This document shows positions 25,097-32,916 of a stretch of 45,378 nucleotides of DNA, one piece after another; within the stretch, counting starts at the first letter, position 1, and the number at the start of each line of letters is the position of its first letter. Below the pieces are notes generated by a model that saw only the letters and a program-made list of their open reading frames with translations, was not told where the DNA came from and ran no database searches. The translations under genes and the position numbers were made by a program. This stretch comes from SAR86 cluster bacterium AG-447-A08 (GTDB lineage Bacteria > Pseudomonadota > Gammaproteobacteria > Magnimaribacterales > Magnimaribacteraceae), in assembly GCA_003212335.1 (NCBI GenBank), contig QCQA01000010.1, positions 1-45,378 of the forward strand. Reading direction: 5' to 3'.

Positions 25097-26291
25097 TGAT
25101 CCTCCCCGATATGAAATCTATTATTTTTTTTGAAACCTTCCTTTTGTTTTGTCTTTCAATAAGATGTTTTTCTTTTTCTGTGATGAGGGTTACTTCATTG
25201 TCATCAGAATCAAATCCTATGTCTTTATTCGAAACATCATTAGCAATAATTAAATCAAGATTTTTATTGGATAATTTCTTTTCCGCATTTTTGATCAAGT
25301 CATTGGTTTCGGCAGCAAAGCCCACTACGTATGGCCTCTGTTCTAGTTCACTAACTGACTTCAAAATATCTTGATTTTCTTTTAGCTCTAGAACCATGGG
25401 AGAGCTGCTTCCATCTTTTTTAATTTTAGAGTCACTAGCCTTAGCCGGACTATAGTCTGAGACAGCGGCCGTGCCAATGTATACATCCATTCCAGATATA
25501 TGATGCATCACTGCTTCGTACATTTCTTCAGCAGTTTTTATAGATACAAAATTACAATTTGAAGGAGGTTCTATATTAACTGGTCCACTGATAAGAGTAA
25601 CATTTGCACCTGACTCTAATGCGGCCTCAACTAGGCTGTAACCCATTTTTCCAGAGCTCCTATTGGTTATAAATCTAACTGGATCTATAGGCTCTTGAGT
25701 GGGCCCAGCAGTTATAAGAATTTTTTTGCCCGATAATGTTCCCTCATTAAAAGAGAGCGAAAACATATCTAATATATCTATGGGTTCTAGCATCCTTCCA
25801 AGACCTACATCGCCACAAGCCTGCTCTCCTGATCCCGGTCCACAGATACCAAAATCTTGATCTATTAGTTTTTTTAAATTTTCTTGCGTCCTTTCATCTC
25901 TCCACATAGCTTGGTTCATAGCTGGAGCAACTGAGATAGGTCCATCAAATGCAAGAGTTACAGTGGAAAGCAAATCATCACCTCTTCCAGATGAAAGTCT
26001 AGCAATTGTATTCGCTGTAGCTGGTGCAATTAGAATTCCATCAGCCCATTTTGCTAACTCAATGTGGCCCATTGCTGCTTCTGCTTCAGCATCAAGTAGT
26101 TCAGTAGAAACTCTATTGCCAGACAAAGCCTGTAAGGTGAGTGGAGTAATGAATTCTTCGGCAGACCTAGTCATCACTACTCGCACAGAAGCACCAGACT
26201 TTTTCAAATGTCTTACAATTTCAGCCGATTTGTAGGCAGCTATACCGCCTGTTACTCCGAGTAAAATATTTTTGTTAGCTAAAGATTTCAA
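25080..26291 (-). CDS. coaBC: Bifunctional phosphopantothenoylcysteine decarboxylase / phosphopantothenate-cysteine ligase
   Basis: CoaBC carries out two consecutive steps of coenzyme A synthesis. The N-terminal flavoprotein CoaC domain (about 1-180) has LLGVTGGIAAYKSAE, the conserved His in MGHIELAKWAD, and VAPAMNQAMW. The C-terminal CoaB domain (about 185-403) has LITAGPTQEPIDPVRFITNR and the SKIKKDG loop that joins the dimer. The start is a TTG at 26291: a clear AAGGAAA ribosome-binding sequence precedes it, and no ATG occurs before the conserved core. It is divergent from rpmB-rpmG, a conserved neighbourhood, though radC, usually between them, is absent. Confidence 0.96.
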   Translation of the reverse strand: MKSLANKNILLGVTGGIAAYKSAEIVRHLKKSGASVRVVMTRSAEEFITPLTLQALSGNRVSTELLDAEAEAAMGHIELAKWADGILIAPATANTIARLSSGRGDDLLSTVTLAFDGPISVAPAMNQAMWRDERTQENLKKLIDQDFGICGPGSGEQACGDVGLGRMLEPIDILDMFSLSFNEGTLSGKKILITAGPTQEPIDPVRFITNRSSGKMGYSLVEAALESGANVTLISGPVNIEPPSNCNFVSIKTAEEMYEAVMHHISGMDVYIGTAAVSDYSPAKASDSKIKKDGSSSPMVLELKENQDILKSVSELEQRPYVVGFAAETNDLIKNAEKKLSNKNLDLIIANDVSNKDIGFDSDDNEVTLITEKEKHLIERQNKRKVSKKIIDFISGRINDQNN

Positions 26292-26330
26292 ATTTTGTTT
26301 CCTTAAGATCGAGATTATAGCGGCTTATTC

Positions 26331-26359
26331 TTGCTTGCTGTCAATGCTTCTGGTATAAA
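26331..26359 (+). promoter_or_regulatory. Promoter of rpmB-rpmG with GC-rich discriminator
   Basis: TTGCTT (26331-26336), an exact 17-base spacer and TATAAA (26354-26359), with the extended TGG before the -10. The following ACGCGGC is GC-rich. The block TCTGGTATA is shared with the bL31 promoter at 23295-23322. Confidence 0.75.
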
Positions 26360-26391
26360 ACGCGGCTCTACAAAGAAATATTTAATAAATT

Positions 26392-26628
26392 ATGTCTAAA
26401 GTATGCCAAGTAACTGGGAAAAAGCCTCAAGCAGGGAATAATGTTTCTCATGCTAAGAATAGGAATAAGAGGACTTTCCAACCAAATCTTCATAAACATA
26501 GGTTTTGGGTAGAATCTGAAAACAGATACGTTAGCTTAACTGTATCCGCAAATGGGATGAGAACTATCGATAAGAACGGAATAGATAAGGTGCTTGCTGA
26601 TCTTAGGTCAAGAGGAGAAAAGATATGA
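26392..26628 (+). CDS. rpmB: 50S ribosomal protein bL28
   Basis: A 78-residue basic protein of the large subunit, beginning [20 protein letters not shown] and continuing with [18 protein letters not shown], as in all bL28 proteins; length matches E. coli (78). Its stop overlaps the rpmG start (ATGA), the standard rpmB-rpmG pair. Expression is expected from the strong promoter ending at 26359. It is divergent from coaBC. Confidence 0.98.
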   Translation: MSKVCQVTGKKPQAGNNVSHAKNRNKRTFQPNLHKHRFWVESENRYVSLTVSANGMRTIDKNGIDKVLADLRSRGEKI

Positions 26629-26780
26629 GAGAGAAAATTAGATTAGTATCTTCTGCTGGAACTGGACATTTTTATACAACAGATAAAAATAAATCTGCTA
26701 TGCCAGATAAAATGGAAATCAAAAAATTTGACCCTGTCATAAGAAAGCACGTCATTTATACCGAAGCAAAAATTAAATAA
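26625..26780 (+). CDS. rpmG: 50S ribosomal protein bL33
   Basis: ATG at 26625 overlaps the rpmB stop (ATGA) and opens a 51-codon frame to TAA at 26778-26780. The product starts [20 protein letters not shown] and ends [12 protein letters not shown], almost the E. coli bL33 sequence without its first MAKGI. No CxxC zinc motif is present, so it is the zinc-independent form. Its last 8 bases overlap the convergent ubiquinone hydroxylase gene. Confidence 0.97.
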   Translation: MREKIRLVSSAGTGHFYTTDKNKSAMPDKMEIKKFDPVIRKHVIYTEAKIK

Positions 26781-27948
26781 TTCCTGCAGCTTCTTTAATC
26801 AAACGACGCTTAATTGGCGTCGCACGATTTGCAAAATCAAAGGCAAAATTACGCCCAAAGCGTATCAAAAGACTTTCTGAACCAAATCCTCTTTTGAATG
26901 CTTCCATTAAAGCTATCATTTTATAGCTCTCGGGTTCTCTCTTTTTAGAGTAAGTCTGAATCACCTCCTTATCAAACATACTCTTCCCATATCTATTTAA
27001 GGAGGCAAGAAGGTGAGATAGTTCTCTGACATCAGCTATACCTAGATTTAATCCCTGCCCTGCTAAAGGATGAATTGTATGAGCTGAGTCTCCCACTAAA
27101 ATGGTGCGCTGCTTGTAAAACTTCTTGGCATGAAGTTGATGAAGTGGAAAAGAATTTATATCTTCACAGAAATCAATTTCTCCAAACCTTTCTTCTGTTT
27201 TCAACCTTAACTCTTTCGATAATGCTTCTTTATCAAGTTTGAGGAGTTTCTCTCCATAGTATTTATCAGTGGACCAAATTAAAGAAGCATAGTTTGTTCC
27301 TTCAACTAATGGCAAAAAGGCAATAGGACCAGTATCAGTGAAGATTTGAAAAGCTGTACTACCTATAGGCTTTGTCGTCTTTACTGAGGAGACAATAGCC
27401 AACTGATCATAACTCCACTTTCGAATTGGTATTTTCGATAAATCTCTTACTCTGGAGAGTGAACCGTCAGCTCCGATTAAAATTTCAGAGGAAATTCTTT
27501 TACCCGACTCTGTTGTTAGATCGATAGTATTTTGATCTTCGAAAATTTTTGCTAAAGATTCTTCTTCCATAAGAGTCACCTCTGGAAGGTTTTGAAGAGA
27601 ATTAAAGATAGCCTGCAAGATAATATTATTATGAACTATTACACCTAATTCCTTCTTCTCTATCTCAAAAGCATTGAATTGAACTGAAGAAGATCCTTCT
27701 GCATCCCAGACAAAAATTTCATCAAAGACTCTAGCTTGAGGATAGATATCTTCCCAAATGCCCGCTTCTTTCAAAGTCTCTATCGAAAAAAGGTTTAATG
27801 AGGTGGTTCTTCCTACAAGAGGTTTAGTTAACTTTACTGAGGGCTTACCTCTATCTATAAGGCAAGTGCTTATTCCTGATTTTCCCAGAGAAAGAGCTAA
27901 TAAAGCACCCGCTACACCGCCCCCTACGATTGATACTTGAAAGTCCAC
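26773..27948 (-). CDS. ubiH: FAD-dependent ubiquinone-biosynthesis hydroxylase (UbiH/UbiI family)
   Basis: A 391-residue class A flavoprotein hydroxylase. It has the ADP-binding [20 protein letters not shown] at residues 6-25, the [14 protein letters not shown] motif near 158, and the second FAD motif [18 protein letters not shown] near 283, which together typify the UbiH/UbiI/UbiF/COQ6 group that hydroxylates the ubiquinone ring. The start is GTG at 27948, directly abutting the pepP stop. The pepP-ubiH order is conserved, which favours UbiH over UbiI. Only one hydroxylase lies here, where many gammaproteobacteria have ubiH and ubiI in tandem; it may be multifunctional, or the second gene may be elsewhere. 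Confidence 0.85.
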   Translation of the reverse strand: MDFQVSIVGGGVAGALLALSLGKSGISTCLIDRGKPSVKLTKPLVGRTTSLNLFSIETLKEAGIWEDIYPQARVFDEIFVWDAEGSSSVQFNAFEIEKKELGVIVHNNIILQAIFNSLQNLPEVTLMEEESLAKIFEDQNTIDLTTESGKRISSEILIGADGSLSRVRDLSKIPIRKWSYDQLAIVSSVKTTKPIGSTAFQIFTDTGPIAFLPLVEGTNYASLIWSTDKYYGEKLLKLDKEALSKELRLKTEERFGEIDFCEDINSFPLHQLHAKKFYKQRTILVGDSAHTIHPLAGQGLNLGIADVRELSHLLASLNRYGKSMFDKEVIQTYSKKREPESYKMIALMEAFKRGFGSESLLIRFGRNFAFDFANRATPIKRRLIKEAAGII

Positions 27949-29253
27949 TTAGCCTTGAACGGTATGTTCTACTTCTTCTATAGTTCTGGGAACATCAGGA
28001 GTCAAAACTTCGAAACCAGAGTCTGTTATAACAATATCGTCTTCAATCCTCACGCCAATACCCTTCCATTTGTCATCAACATCCTCTAATGAATCTAATA
28101 TATAAATACCTGGCTCAACGGTCATGACCATCCCTTTTTCAAGCTTTCTCCAATCTCCGTCTTGTTTATATCCTCCAACGTCATGAACATCCATACCCAA
28201 CCAGTGTCCAATCCTATGCATATAAAATTTAGAGTAATCCCCCTTTTCTATGACCTGCTCCTTTGTTCCTTTAAGTAAACCCAAATCCAGAAGGCCTTCA
28301 ACAATTACTTCAACAGATTTTTCATGCATTAAATTCCATTTGTTACCAGGTTTGGCTTGTTCCATAGATTGTCTGTGAGCTTCTAAAACTATGGAGTATA
28401 TTTCTTTCTGTTCAGGTGAAAATTTACCATTAACAGGAAAAGTTCTTGTCACATCAGATGCATAATATTGATACTCGCATCCAGCATCTACAAGCACTAA
28501 ATCCCCATCTTTCAATTCATCATTATTCTCAACATAGTGAAGTATGCAGGAATTATTGCCTCCACCGACTATAGAATTGTAAGCAGGTGATCTGGCACCA
28601 TTCTTATTGAACGCATAAAGATATTCAGCTTCTAGCTGATATTCATACATACCAGGAGTAACAGCCTGCATTGCTCTTATATGTGCTTCAGTAGTAATGT
28701 CGGCAGCTTTTTTCATAAGATTCATCTCATGGTCTTCTTTAATAAGTCGCATCTCATGCAAGATTGAATCTAAAGAAAGCAAATTATTGGGCGGCTCTGC
28801 ACCTGCTCTAGTATTTTTACGAATATCTTCCATCCAATGAGAAATTTTTATATCTACTCCACAAGGTGCACTCATTGAAAAATAAATATTTTTAACCCCT
28901 CCTAGGAGGTCAGGCATCATTTGATCGAGAGAATTTATACTATAAGCATTGTCGGCACCATATTGCTGAACAGCACCTTCCTGACCAGTCCTAAAGCCAT
29001 CCCATTGCTCTCTAAGTGGATCTCTGTCTCTACAAAAAATAATAAATTTTTCTTTATCGCTGTTAGGTCTTATCAATAAAAGTGAATCTGGTTCTTCGTA
29101 TCCTGATAAGTAGTAAAAATTGCTATCTTGCCGATAAGCATAGTCAGTATCTGATATTCTGGCTTTCACAAGTGCAGAGGCAACGATTATCGCTGAATCC
29201 TCTAAAACTTTATCGGATAACTTTAATCTTCTTTCAGAGAAATTATTTTTCAT
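27949..29253 (-). CDS. pepP: Xaa-Pro aminopeptidase PepP
   Basis: PepP removes N-terminal residues preceding proline. At 434 residues it matches E. coli PepP (441). The C-terminal pita-bread domain holds all five dinuclear-metal ligands: Asp in LVDAGCEYQYYASDVTRTFP (two Asp), His in HRIGHWLGMDVHDVGG, Glu in TVEPGIY and Glu in VRIEDDIVI. The N-terminal creatinase-like domain carries DSNFYYLSGYEEPDS near residue 42. It is the upstream member of pepP-ubiH and divergent from the zapA operon, as in Pseudomonas and Escherichia. YgfB, which usually precedes pepP, is missing: only 79 bases separate pepP from the divergent coiled-coil gene. Confidence 0.96.
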   Translation of the reverse strand: MKNNFSERRLKLSDKVLEDSAIIVASALVKARISDTDYAYRQDSNFYYLSGYEEPDSLLLIRPNSDKEKFIIFCRDRDPLREQWDGFRTGQEGAVQQYGADNAYSINSLDQMMPDLLGGVKNIYFSMSAPCGVDIKISHWMEDIRKNTRAGAEPPNNLLSLDSILHEMRLIKEDHEMNLMKKAADITTEAHIRAMQAVTPGMYEYQLEAEYLYAFNKNGARSPAYNSIVGGGNNSCILHYVENNDELKDGDLVLVDAGCEYQYYASDVTRTFPVNGKFSPEQKEIYSIVLEAHRQSMEQAKPGNKWNLMHEKSVEVIVEGLLDLGLLKGTKEQVIEKGDYSKFYMHRIGHWLGMDVHDVGGYKQDGDWRKLEKGMVMTVEPGIYILDSLEDVDDKWKGIGVRIEDDIVITDSGFEVLTPDVPRTIEEVEHTVQG

Positions 29254-29301
29254 TGTTTAATCTAAATATAAGTGTTTTTTATGGAAACATGGTAGCAAGA
29301 A

Positions 29302-29325
29302 TTTAAGTTCAAAGTTAAACTTAAA
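29302..29325 (+). promoter_or_regulatory. Inverted repeat upstream of the ZapB-like gene
   Basis: TTTAAGTT (29302-29309) and AACTTAAA (29318-29325) form a perfect 8-base inverted repeat with an 8-base spacer, ending 7 bases before the ATG at 29333. It could be an operator, or an RNA hairpin next to the ribosome-binding region. No clear Shine-Dalgarno is seen. Confidence 0.4.
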
Positions 29326-29332
29326 AGTGAAA

Positions 29333-29527
29333 ATGGCAGAAAATAAGTTAGAAAATTTAGAGAAAGAAGTGAAAGAGCTAATAAAGCTCAGTCAACAACT
29401 TAAAGAAGTGAATGATCATCTTTCAAAGAAAAATATTCTGTTGTCGAAAGAAAATAATCAACTTACTCAGAATCTTGATTTAGCTAAAGAAGGTATTTCA
29501 AAAATAATTAAGTCCTATAAAAGCTAG
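29333..29527 (+). CDS. ZapB-like coiled-coil protein (TIGR02449 family)
   Basis: A 64-residue, entirely helical protein with heptad repeats from the start (MAENKLENLEKEVKELIKLS) to about residue 50. Small coiled-coil proteins of this type (TIGR02449) sit directly upstream of zapA in gammaproteobacteria and resemble ZapB, which bridges ZapA-decorated FtsZ to the chromosome. ATG 29333 is preferred to an in-frame GTG two codons earlier. The stop TAG shares one base with the zapA GTG start, so the two are translationally coupled. A cell-division role follows from context and length, not from a catalytic motif. Confidence 0.85.
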   Translation: MAENKLENLEKEVKELIKLSQQLKEVNDHLSKKNILLSKENNQLTQNLDLAKEGISKIIKSYKS

Positions 29528-29826
29528 TGAGCAAAGAAACAACTACAGTTAAAATTTTAGGAGCAAGTTATAAGATAGCCTGTCCTCCAGAAGAATCAGA
29601 AGAATTAAAGAAAGCAGCTAATTTCTTAGATGAGAGATTGAGTGAGGTTAAAGAAGCTTCTGGATTAGACGAGAAAAGGGCTGCAATTATTACTGCATTG
29701 AATATTAGTAATGAATACCTAAAAAACTTATCTGATGTTGGTAAGGATAAATCTGTCAATGAAGGACTAGAAAACCTTACTCTTGAAGTACAAAAACAGC
29801 TTAAAAGTTTATCTTTTAAAGCTTAA
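29527..29826 (+). CDS. zapA: Cell division protein ZapA
   Basis: ZapA cross-links FtsZ filaments at the Z-ring. This 99-residue protein has the N-terminal beta-strand domain TVKILGASYKIACPPEESEE followed by a long helix (KKAANFLDERLSEVKEASGL, then the ALNISNEYL segment) and a C-terminal coiled coil, as in the PF05164 family. It starts with GTG at 29527, overlapping the upstream stop by one base. The 6S RNA gene follows 22 bases after its stop, the conserved zapA-ssrS-fau arrangement of gammaproteobacteria. Confidence 0.95.
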   Translation: MSKETTTVKILGASYKIACPPEESEELKKAANFLDERLSEVKEASGLDEKRAAIITALNISNEYLKNLSDVGKDKSVNEGLENLTLEVQKQLKSLSFKA

Positions 29827-29835
29827 TAACTAGGT

Positions 29836-29841
29836 TATAAT
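29836..29841 (+). promoter_or_regulatory. -10 box of the 6S RNA promoter
   Basis: Consensus TATAAT seven bases before the predicted 6S RNA 5' end at about 29848. The -35 region (about 29812-29817, TCTTTT) is weak. Confidence 0.6.
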
Positions 29842-29847
29842 TTTTAA

Positions 29848-30026
29848 AGTTTCCTGGTTTATTCGATAGTTATTACTACTCTCGAGCCGATAAAAAAATA
29901 ATAGGAGACTCTGAAAGGTCTTTGTTGTGCATACCCATTTATTGGGAAGCCTGATAGATTGACGGGGTCACCGCCTTGAACTTCACGGTTCAGGGCAGTA
30001 ATGAACAACGGTATTCTGGGAAACAC
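29848..30026 (+). ncRNA. ssrS: 6S RNA
   Basis: 6S RNA folds into a long hairpin that mimics an open promoter and sequesters sigma70 RNA polymerase. The ends pair: GTTTCC (29849-29854) with GGAAAC (30019-30024). Two blocks match E. coli 6S RNA closely: GAGCCGATA near 29884 and CCTTGAACttcacGGTTCAGGG (29974-29995), the closing-stem hairpin seen as CCTTGAACC...GGTTCAAGGG in E. coli. Location between zapA and fau and a length near 180 bases also agree. The termini are estimated from the pairing, so each may be off by several bases. The fau gene begins only 6 bases later and probably shares the transcript. Confidence 0.93.
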
Positions 30027-30031
30027 CTCTA

Positions 30032-30595
30032 ATGAGTAATAAATCCGAACTCAGAAAAAAGTACATTCAAATTAGAAATGATATTTCTAATGAACAACTC
30101 TTGGCGTCTGAAAAAAGCTTTTTATCTAAAGTGGAAGAGAATTTAGAAATAGTTAAGCACAAAAGTATTGCCTGCTATTCTTCTATAGGTAAAGAAATGA
30201 GAACCCAAGGTCTGCTAGATTTACTTTTAGATATTGGTTCTGATGTTTATTTACCTAAAATGAACAAAAATTCTAAGGTACTAAGCTTCATTAAATATGA
30301 AGGTGCTAAGAACACAGTAGAAAATAACCTAGGAATTGCGGAACCTTTGGGAAATCAAGAAATTGAACCGGAAAATTTGAATCTGATTTTCCTGCCCTGT
30401 GTATGTTTTGATCTTGCCGGTCATCGGATAGGCATGGGGCAAGGATACTATGATCATTCTTTAGAATTTTCTTCTTCAAGACCAGAATTAATCATCATAG
30501 CTCATGAATTTCAAAAAATTAGTGATTGTTTACCTGATACACATGACGTGGCTGCAGATGCTTGCCTAACAGATAAAAAGTTATATAAATTTTAA
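30032..30595 (+). CDS. fau: 5-formyltetrahydrofolate cyclo-ligase
   Basis: The enzyme converts 5-formyl-THF to 5,10-methenyl-THF using ATP, returning a storage/inhibitory folate to the one-carbon pool. At 187 residues it is near the E. coli YgfA/Fau length. It starts SNKSELRKKYIQIRNDIS, with the Lys/Arg-rich N-terminal helix; the phosphate loop HRIGMGQGYYDHSL (about residues 130-143) is the family signature. It begins 6 bases after 6S RNA with no separate promoter, so expression probably depends on read-through and processing of the 6S transcript. It converges on ilvA with a 6-base gap. Confidence 0.95.
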   Translation: MSNKSELRKKYIQIRNDISNEQLLASEKSFLSKVEENLEIVKHKSIACYSSIGKEMRTQGLLDLLLDIGSDVYLPKMNKNSKVLSFIKYEGAKNTVENNLGIAEPLGNQEIEPENLNLIFLPCVCFDLAGHRIGMGQGYYDHSLEFSSSRPELIIIAHEFQKISDCLPDTHDVAADACLTDKKLYKF

Positions 30596-30610
30596 AGTGA
30601 GTTACTTTAA
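30592..30610. terminator. Inverted repeat spanning the convergent fau and ilvA stops
   Basis: TTAAAGT (30592-30598) pairs with ACTTTAA (30604-30610) around a 5-base loop, covering both stop codons. There is no T-tract, so terminator activity is doubtful. Confidence 0.3.
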
Positions 30611-32134
30611 GAAAGCTTTATAAGCAGAATTTTGGGTCTCATCCCAAAACCTAAAGCCTGTTTTATTTAGATATTTTATTAATTGCGGATAATTTTTTTC
30701 TTTTGATTCAAACCCTACTAATACTCTTCCATATGCAGAACCTTGGTTTCTATAATGAAAGAGTGTGATATTGAACCTATCACTTAATTTATCAAGAAAA
30801 TCTACTAGAGCACCAGGTCTTTCTGGAAATTCAACTCTAAAAATAAACTCACCTCTTTCAACTACTGATGTAGGCGCTCTCCCCCCAACCATATGTTTAA
30901 TATGTAATTTCGCAACCTCATTTTCAGAGAGATCCTTGGGAGAAAATCCTTTAGCTCTTAAATGTTTTAATAATTTGTTCTTGCCCTCTTTCTCATTAAA
31001 CCTGCAAGCGACGAATATATTAGCCTCTTCACTTTCTTCAGCTCTGTAGTTGAATTCAGAGATACTTCTCTTACCAAGAAAATTACAAAATTTTCTAAAA
31101 CTTCCTTTTACCTCTGGTATTTTTACACTAAGCAATGCTTCTTTACTTTCACCTAGCTGAACTCTTTCAACAATATGTCCGAGTCGATCAAAATTTAGGT
31201 TTGCCCCTGAGTTAATAGCCACAAGTTTTTTATTCTTCAAACCTCTAGATAGAGTGTATTTTTTTAAGCCTGCTAAGGCTAAAGCTCCTGCGGGTTCAGA
31301 AATTATCCTCGTTTCTTGAAAAGTATCTTGTACAGAGGCGCACATCTCATCTACAGAAACTGTAACAACATCATCTATCCATTCTTTAATGAGGGAGTAA
31401 GTTTCTTTACCTATCTGTTTGACGGCAACTCCATCAGCAAATAGGCCAACTTCCTTTAGAGACAGACGCTTGTTATTATCTAACGCTAGTTTTAGACATG
31501 CAGCATCTTCAGGCTCGACACCAATAATTCTAGTTTTTGGGCTTAATGCTTTTACATAAGTACCTAGTCCTGCTAAAAGGCCTCCTCCCCCAACCGGAAC
31601 AAAAATTGCGTCTATGCCTTCTTTTACTTGCTCAATTAATTCTTTGCCTACTGTACCTTGCCCTGCAATCACATCTTTGTCATCGTAAGGATGGATAAAA
31701 GTATATCCTTCTTTCTGAGCCAACTTATTAGCATGAGCGTAAGCTTCATCAAAGTTATCGCCGTGTAATATTATTTTGCCTCCATAATTCTTTACAGAAT
31801 TGACTTTGATAGGAGGAGTAGTAATTGGCATGACTATGTAAGACTGCATTCCTAAACTTTTAGCTCCAAACGCCACCCCTTGAGCATGATTACCCGCAGA
31901 GGCAGCAATTACAGGCCCTTCGATTCCTTTTTTCTTTAGTTTAGAGAGTTTGTTATAAGCTCCTCTTATTTTGAAAGAGAAAACTGGTTGCAGATCTTCT
32001 CTTTTAAGCAATACATCATTCTTAAGAGCTTTTGAAAGCTGATTTGCTTTCGTTACAGGCGTTACATGTGCAACTTCATATACACTTGAAGACTCAATTT
32101 GCTTTATATATCTCTTATTTTTAGAAGAAATCAT
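30602..32134 (-). CDS. ilvA: Threonine ammonia-lyase (threonine deaminase), biosynthetic
   Basis: IlvA converts threonine to 2-oxobutyrate, the first step to isoleucine. The 510-residue protein has the PLP-Lys motif FSFKIRGAYNKL near residue 55, SAGNHAQGVAFGA near 79, and the glycine-rich phosphate loop VGGGGLLAGLG near 176. From about residue 325 two ACT-like regulatory domains follow, as in the isoleucine-inhibited long form. ATG at 32134 is chosen over an adjacent TTG one codon upstream (32137). It is divergent from rpiA, a pairing seen in Pseudomonas and relatives. Confidence 0.96.
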   Translation of the reverse strand: MISSKNKRYIKQIESSSVYEVAHVTPVTKANQLSKALKNDVLLKREDLQPVFSFKIRGAYNKLSKLKKKGIEGPVIAASAGNHAQGVAFGAKSLGMQSYIVMPITTPPIKVNSVKNYGGKIILHGDNFDEAYAHANKLAQKEGYTFIHPYDDKDVIAGQGTVGKELIEQVKEGIDAIFVPVGGGGLLAGLGTYVKALSPKTRIIGVEPEDAACLKLALDNNKRLSLKEVGLFADGVAVKQIGKETYSLIKEWIDDVVTVSVDEMCASVQDTFQETRIISEPAGALALAGLKKYTLSRGLKNKKLVAINSGANLNFDRLGHIVERVQLGESKEALLSVKIPEVKGSFRKFCNFLGKRSISEFNYRAEESEEANIFVACRFNEKEGKNKLLKHLRAKGFSPKDLSENEVAKLHIKHMVGGRAPTSVVERGEFIFRVEFPERPGALVDFLDKLSDRFNITLFHYRNQGSAYGRVLVGFESKEKNYPQLIKYLNKTGFRFWDETQNSAYKAFLK

Positions 32135-32212
32135 CAATATTGCCTAAATAACAACTGTAAAAGCGAGCTATTATACTTAGTGAGTGATAATATTCATTAA
32201 ATCTAAAGTAAC

Positions 32213-32875
32213 ATGAACCAAGACTTAAAAAAGGAAAATTCTGCCAAAGAAGCTTTTAATCTAATTGAACCGAAGCTCAGGAAAGACTCGGTAATTGGAA
32301 TTGGTACAGGATCTACTACAAATTTTTTTATACAAGAGCTGAATGAAGCCAAAATTCAAATCAAAGGTGTGGTTTGCAGTTCTAATGCCTCAGAAGATCT
32401 AATTGATAATTCATATGATAAGTTCTCGCTTAATGAAGTTCACGCCATAGATTTTTATATAGACGGAGCAGATGAATTCAATGATAGAAAAGAGCTAATA
32501 AAAGGTGGGGGTGGAGCTCTTACAAGAGAAAAGATTCTTGCCTATTCTTCTGATCAATTTATTTGTATTGTTGACGAATCAAAGCACGTAGGACTTCTAG
32601 GTGAATTTCCTCTCCCTATAGAGGTGATTGAGTTGGCTAGAAGTGCTGTCTCTAGAGAACTAATGAAGATGGGTGGGAAGCCCATTTATAGAAATGGATT
32701 TATAACAGATAACGGTAACCAAATAATTGATATTCACAACCTCCCCATTGAAGTGCCCTATGAATTAGAAGCTAAGATCAACAATATACCTGGCGTGGTG
32801 GAGAATGGAATTTTTGCAAACAGAAAGGCAGACACTATAATCTGCGCAAAAGCCAACAGTATAGAAATAATCTAG
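32213..32875 (+). CDS. rpiA: Ribose-5-phosphate isomerase A
   Basis: RpiA interconverts ribose-5-phosphate and ribulose-5-phosphate in the pentose-phosphate pathway. The 220-residue protein carries GIGTGSTTNFFI near residue 30, the catalytic DGADEFN near 84, and KGGGGALTREK near 97 with Lys and Glu of the active site. Length matches E. coli RpiA (219). It is divergent from ilvA across 78 bases that include a possible -10 box (TATACT, 32173-32178), and it ends at a palindromic terminator shared with the gpx-like gene. Confidence 0.96.
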   Translation: MNQDLKKENSAKEAFNLIEPKLRKDSVIGIGTGSTTNFFIQELNEAKIQIKGVVCSSNASEDLIDNSYDKFSLNEVHAIDFYIDGADEFNDRKELIKGGGGALTREKILAYSSDQFICIVDESKHVGLLGEFPLPIEVIELARSAVSRELMKMGGKPIYRNGFITDNGNQIIDIHNLPIEVPYELEAKINNIPGVVENGIFANRKADTIICAKANSIEII

Positions 32876-32895
32876 TAATTACAATTAATTGAGTG

Positions 32896-32913
32896 AAAGT
32901 AAGTACTTACTTT
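32896..32913. terminator. Palindromic convergent terminator
   Basis: AAAGTAAGTACTTACTTT is a perfect 18-base palindrome, read as a 7-base stem with a GTAC loop, followed by TTTATTAT. It lies between the convergent rpiA and GPx-like genes and would serve both. The stem has few G-C pairs, so efficiency is uncertain. Confidence 0.55.
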
Positions 32914-32916
32914 TTA

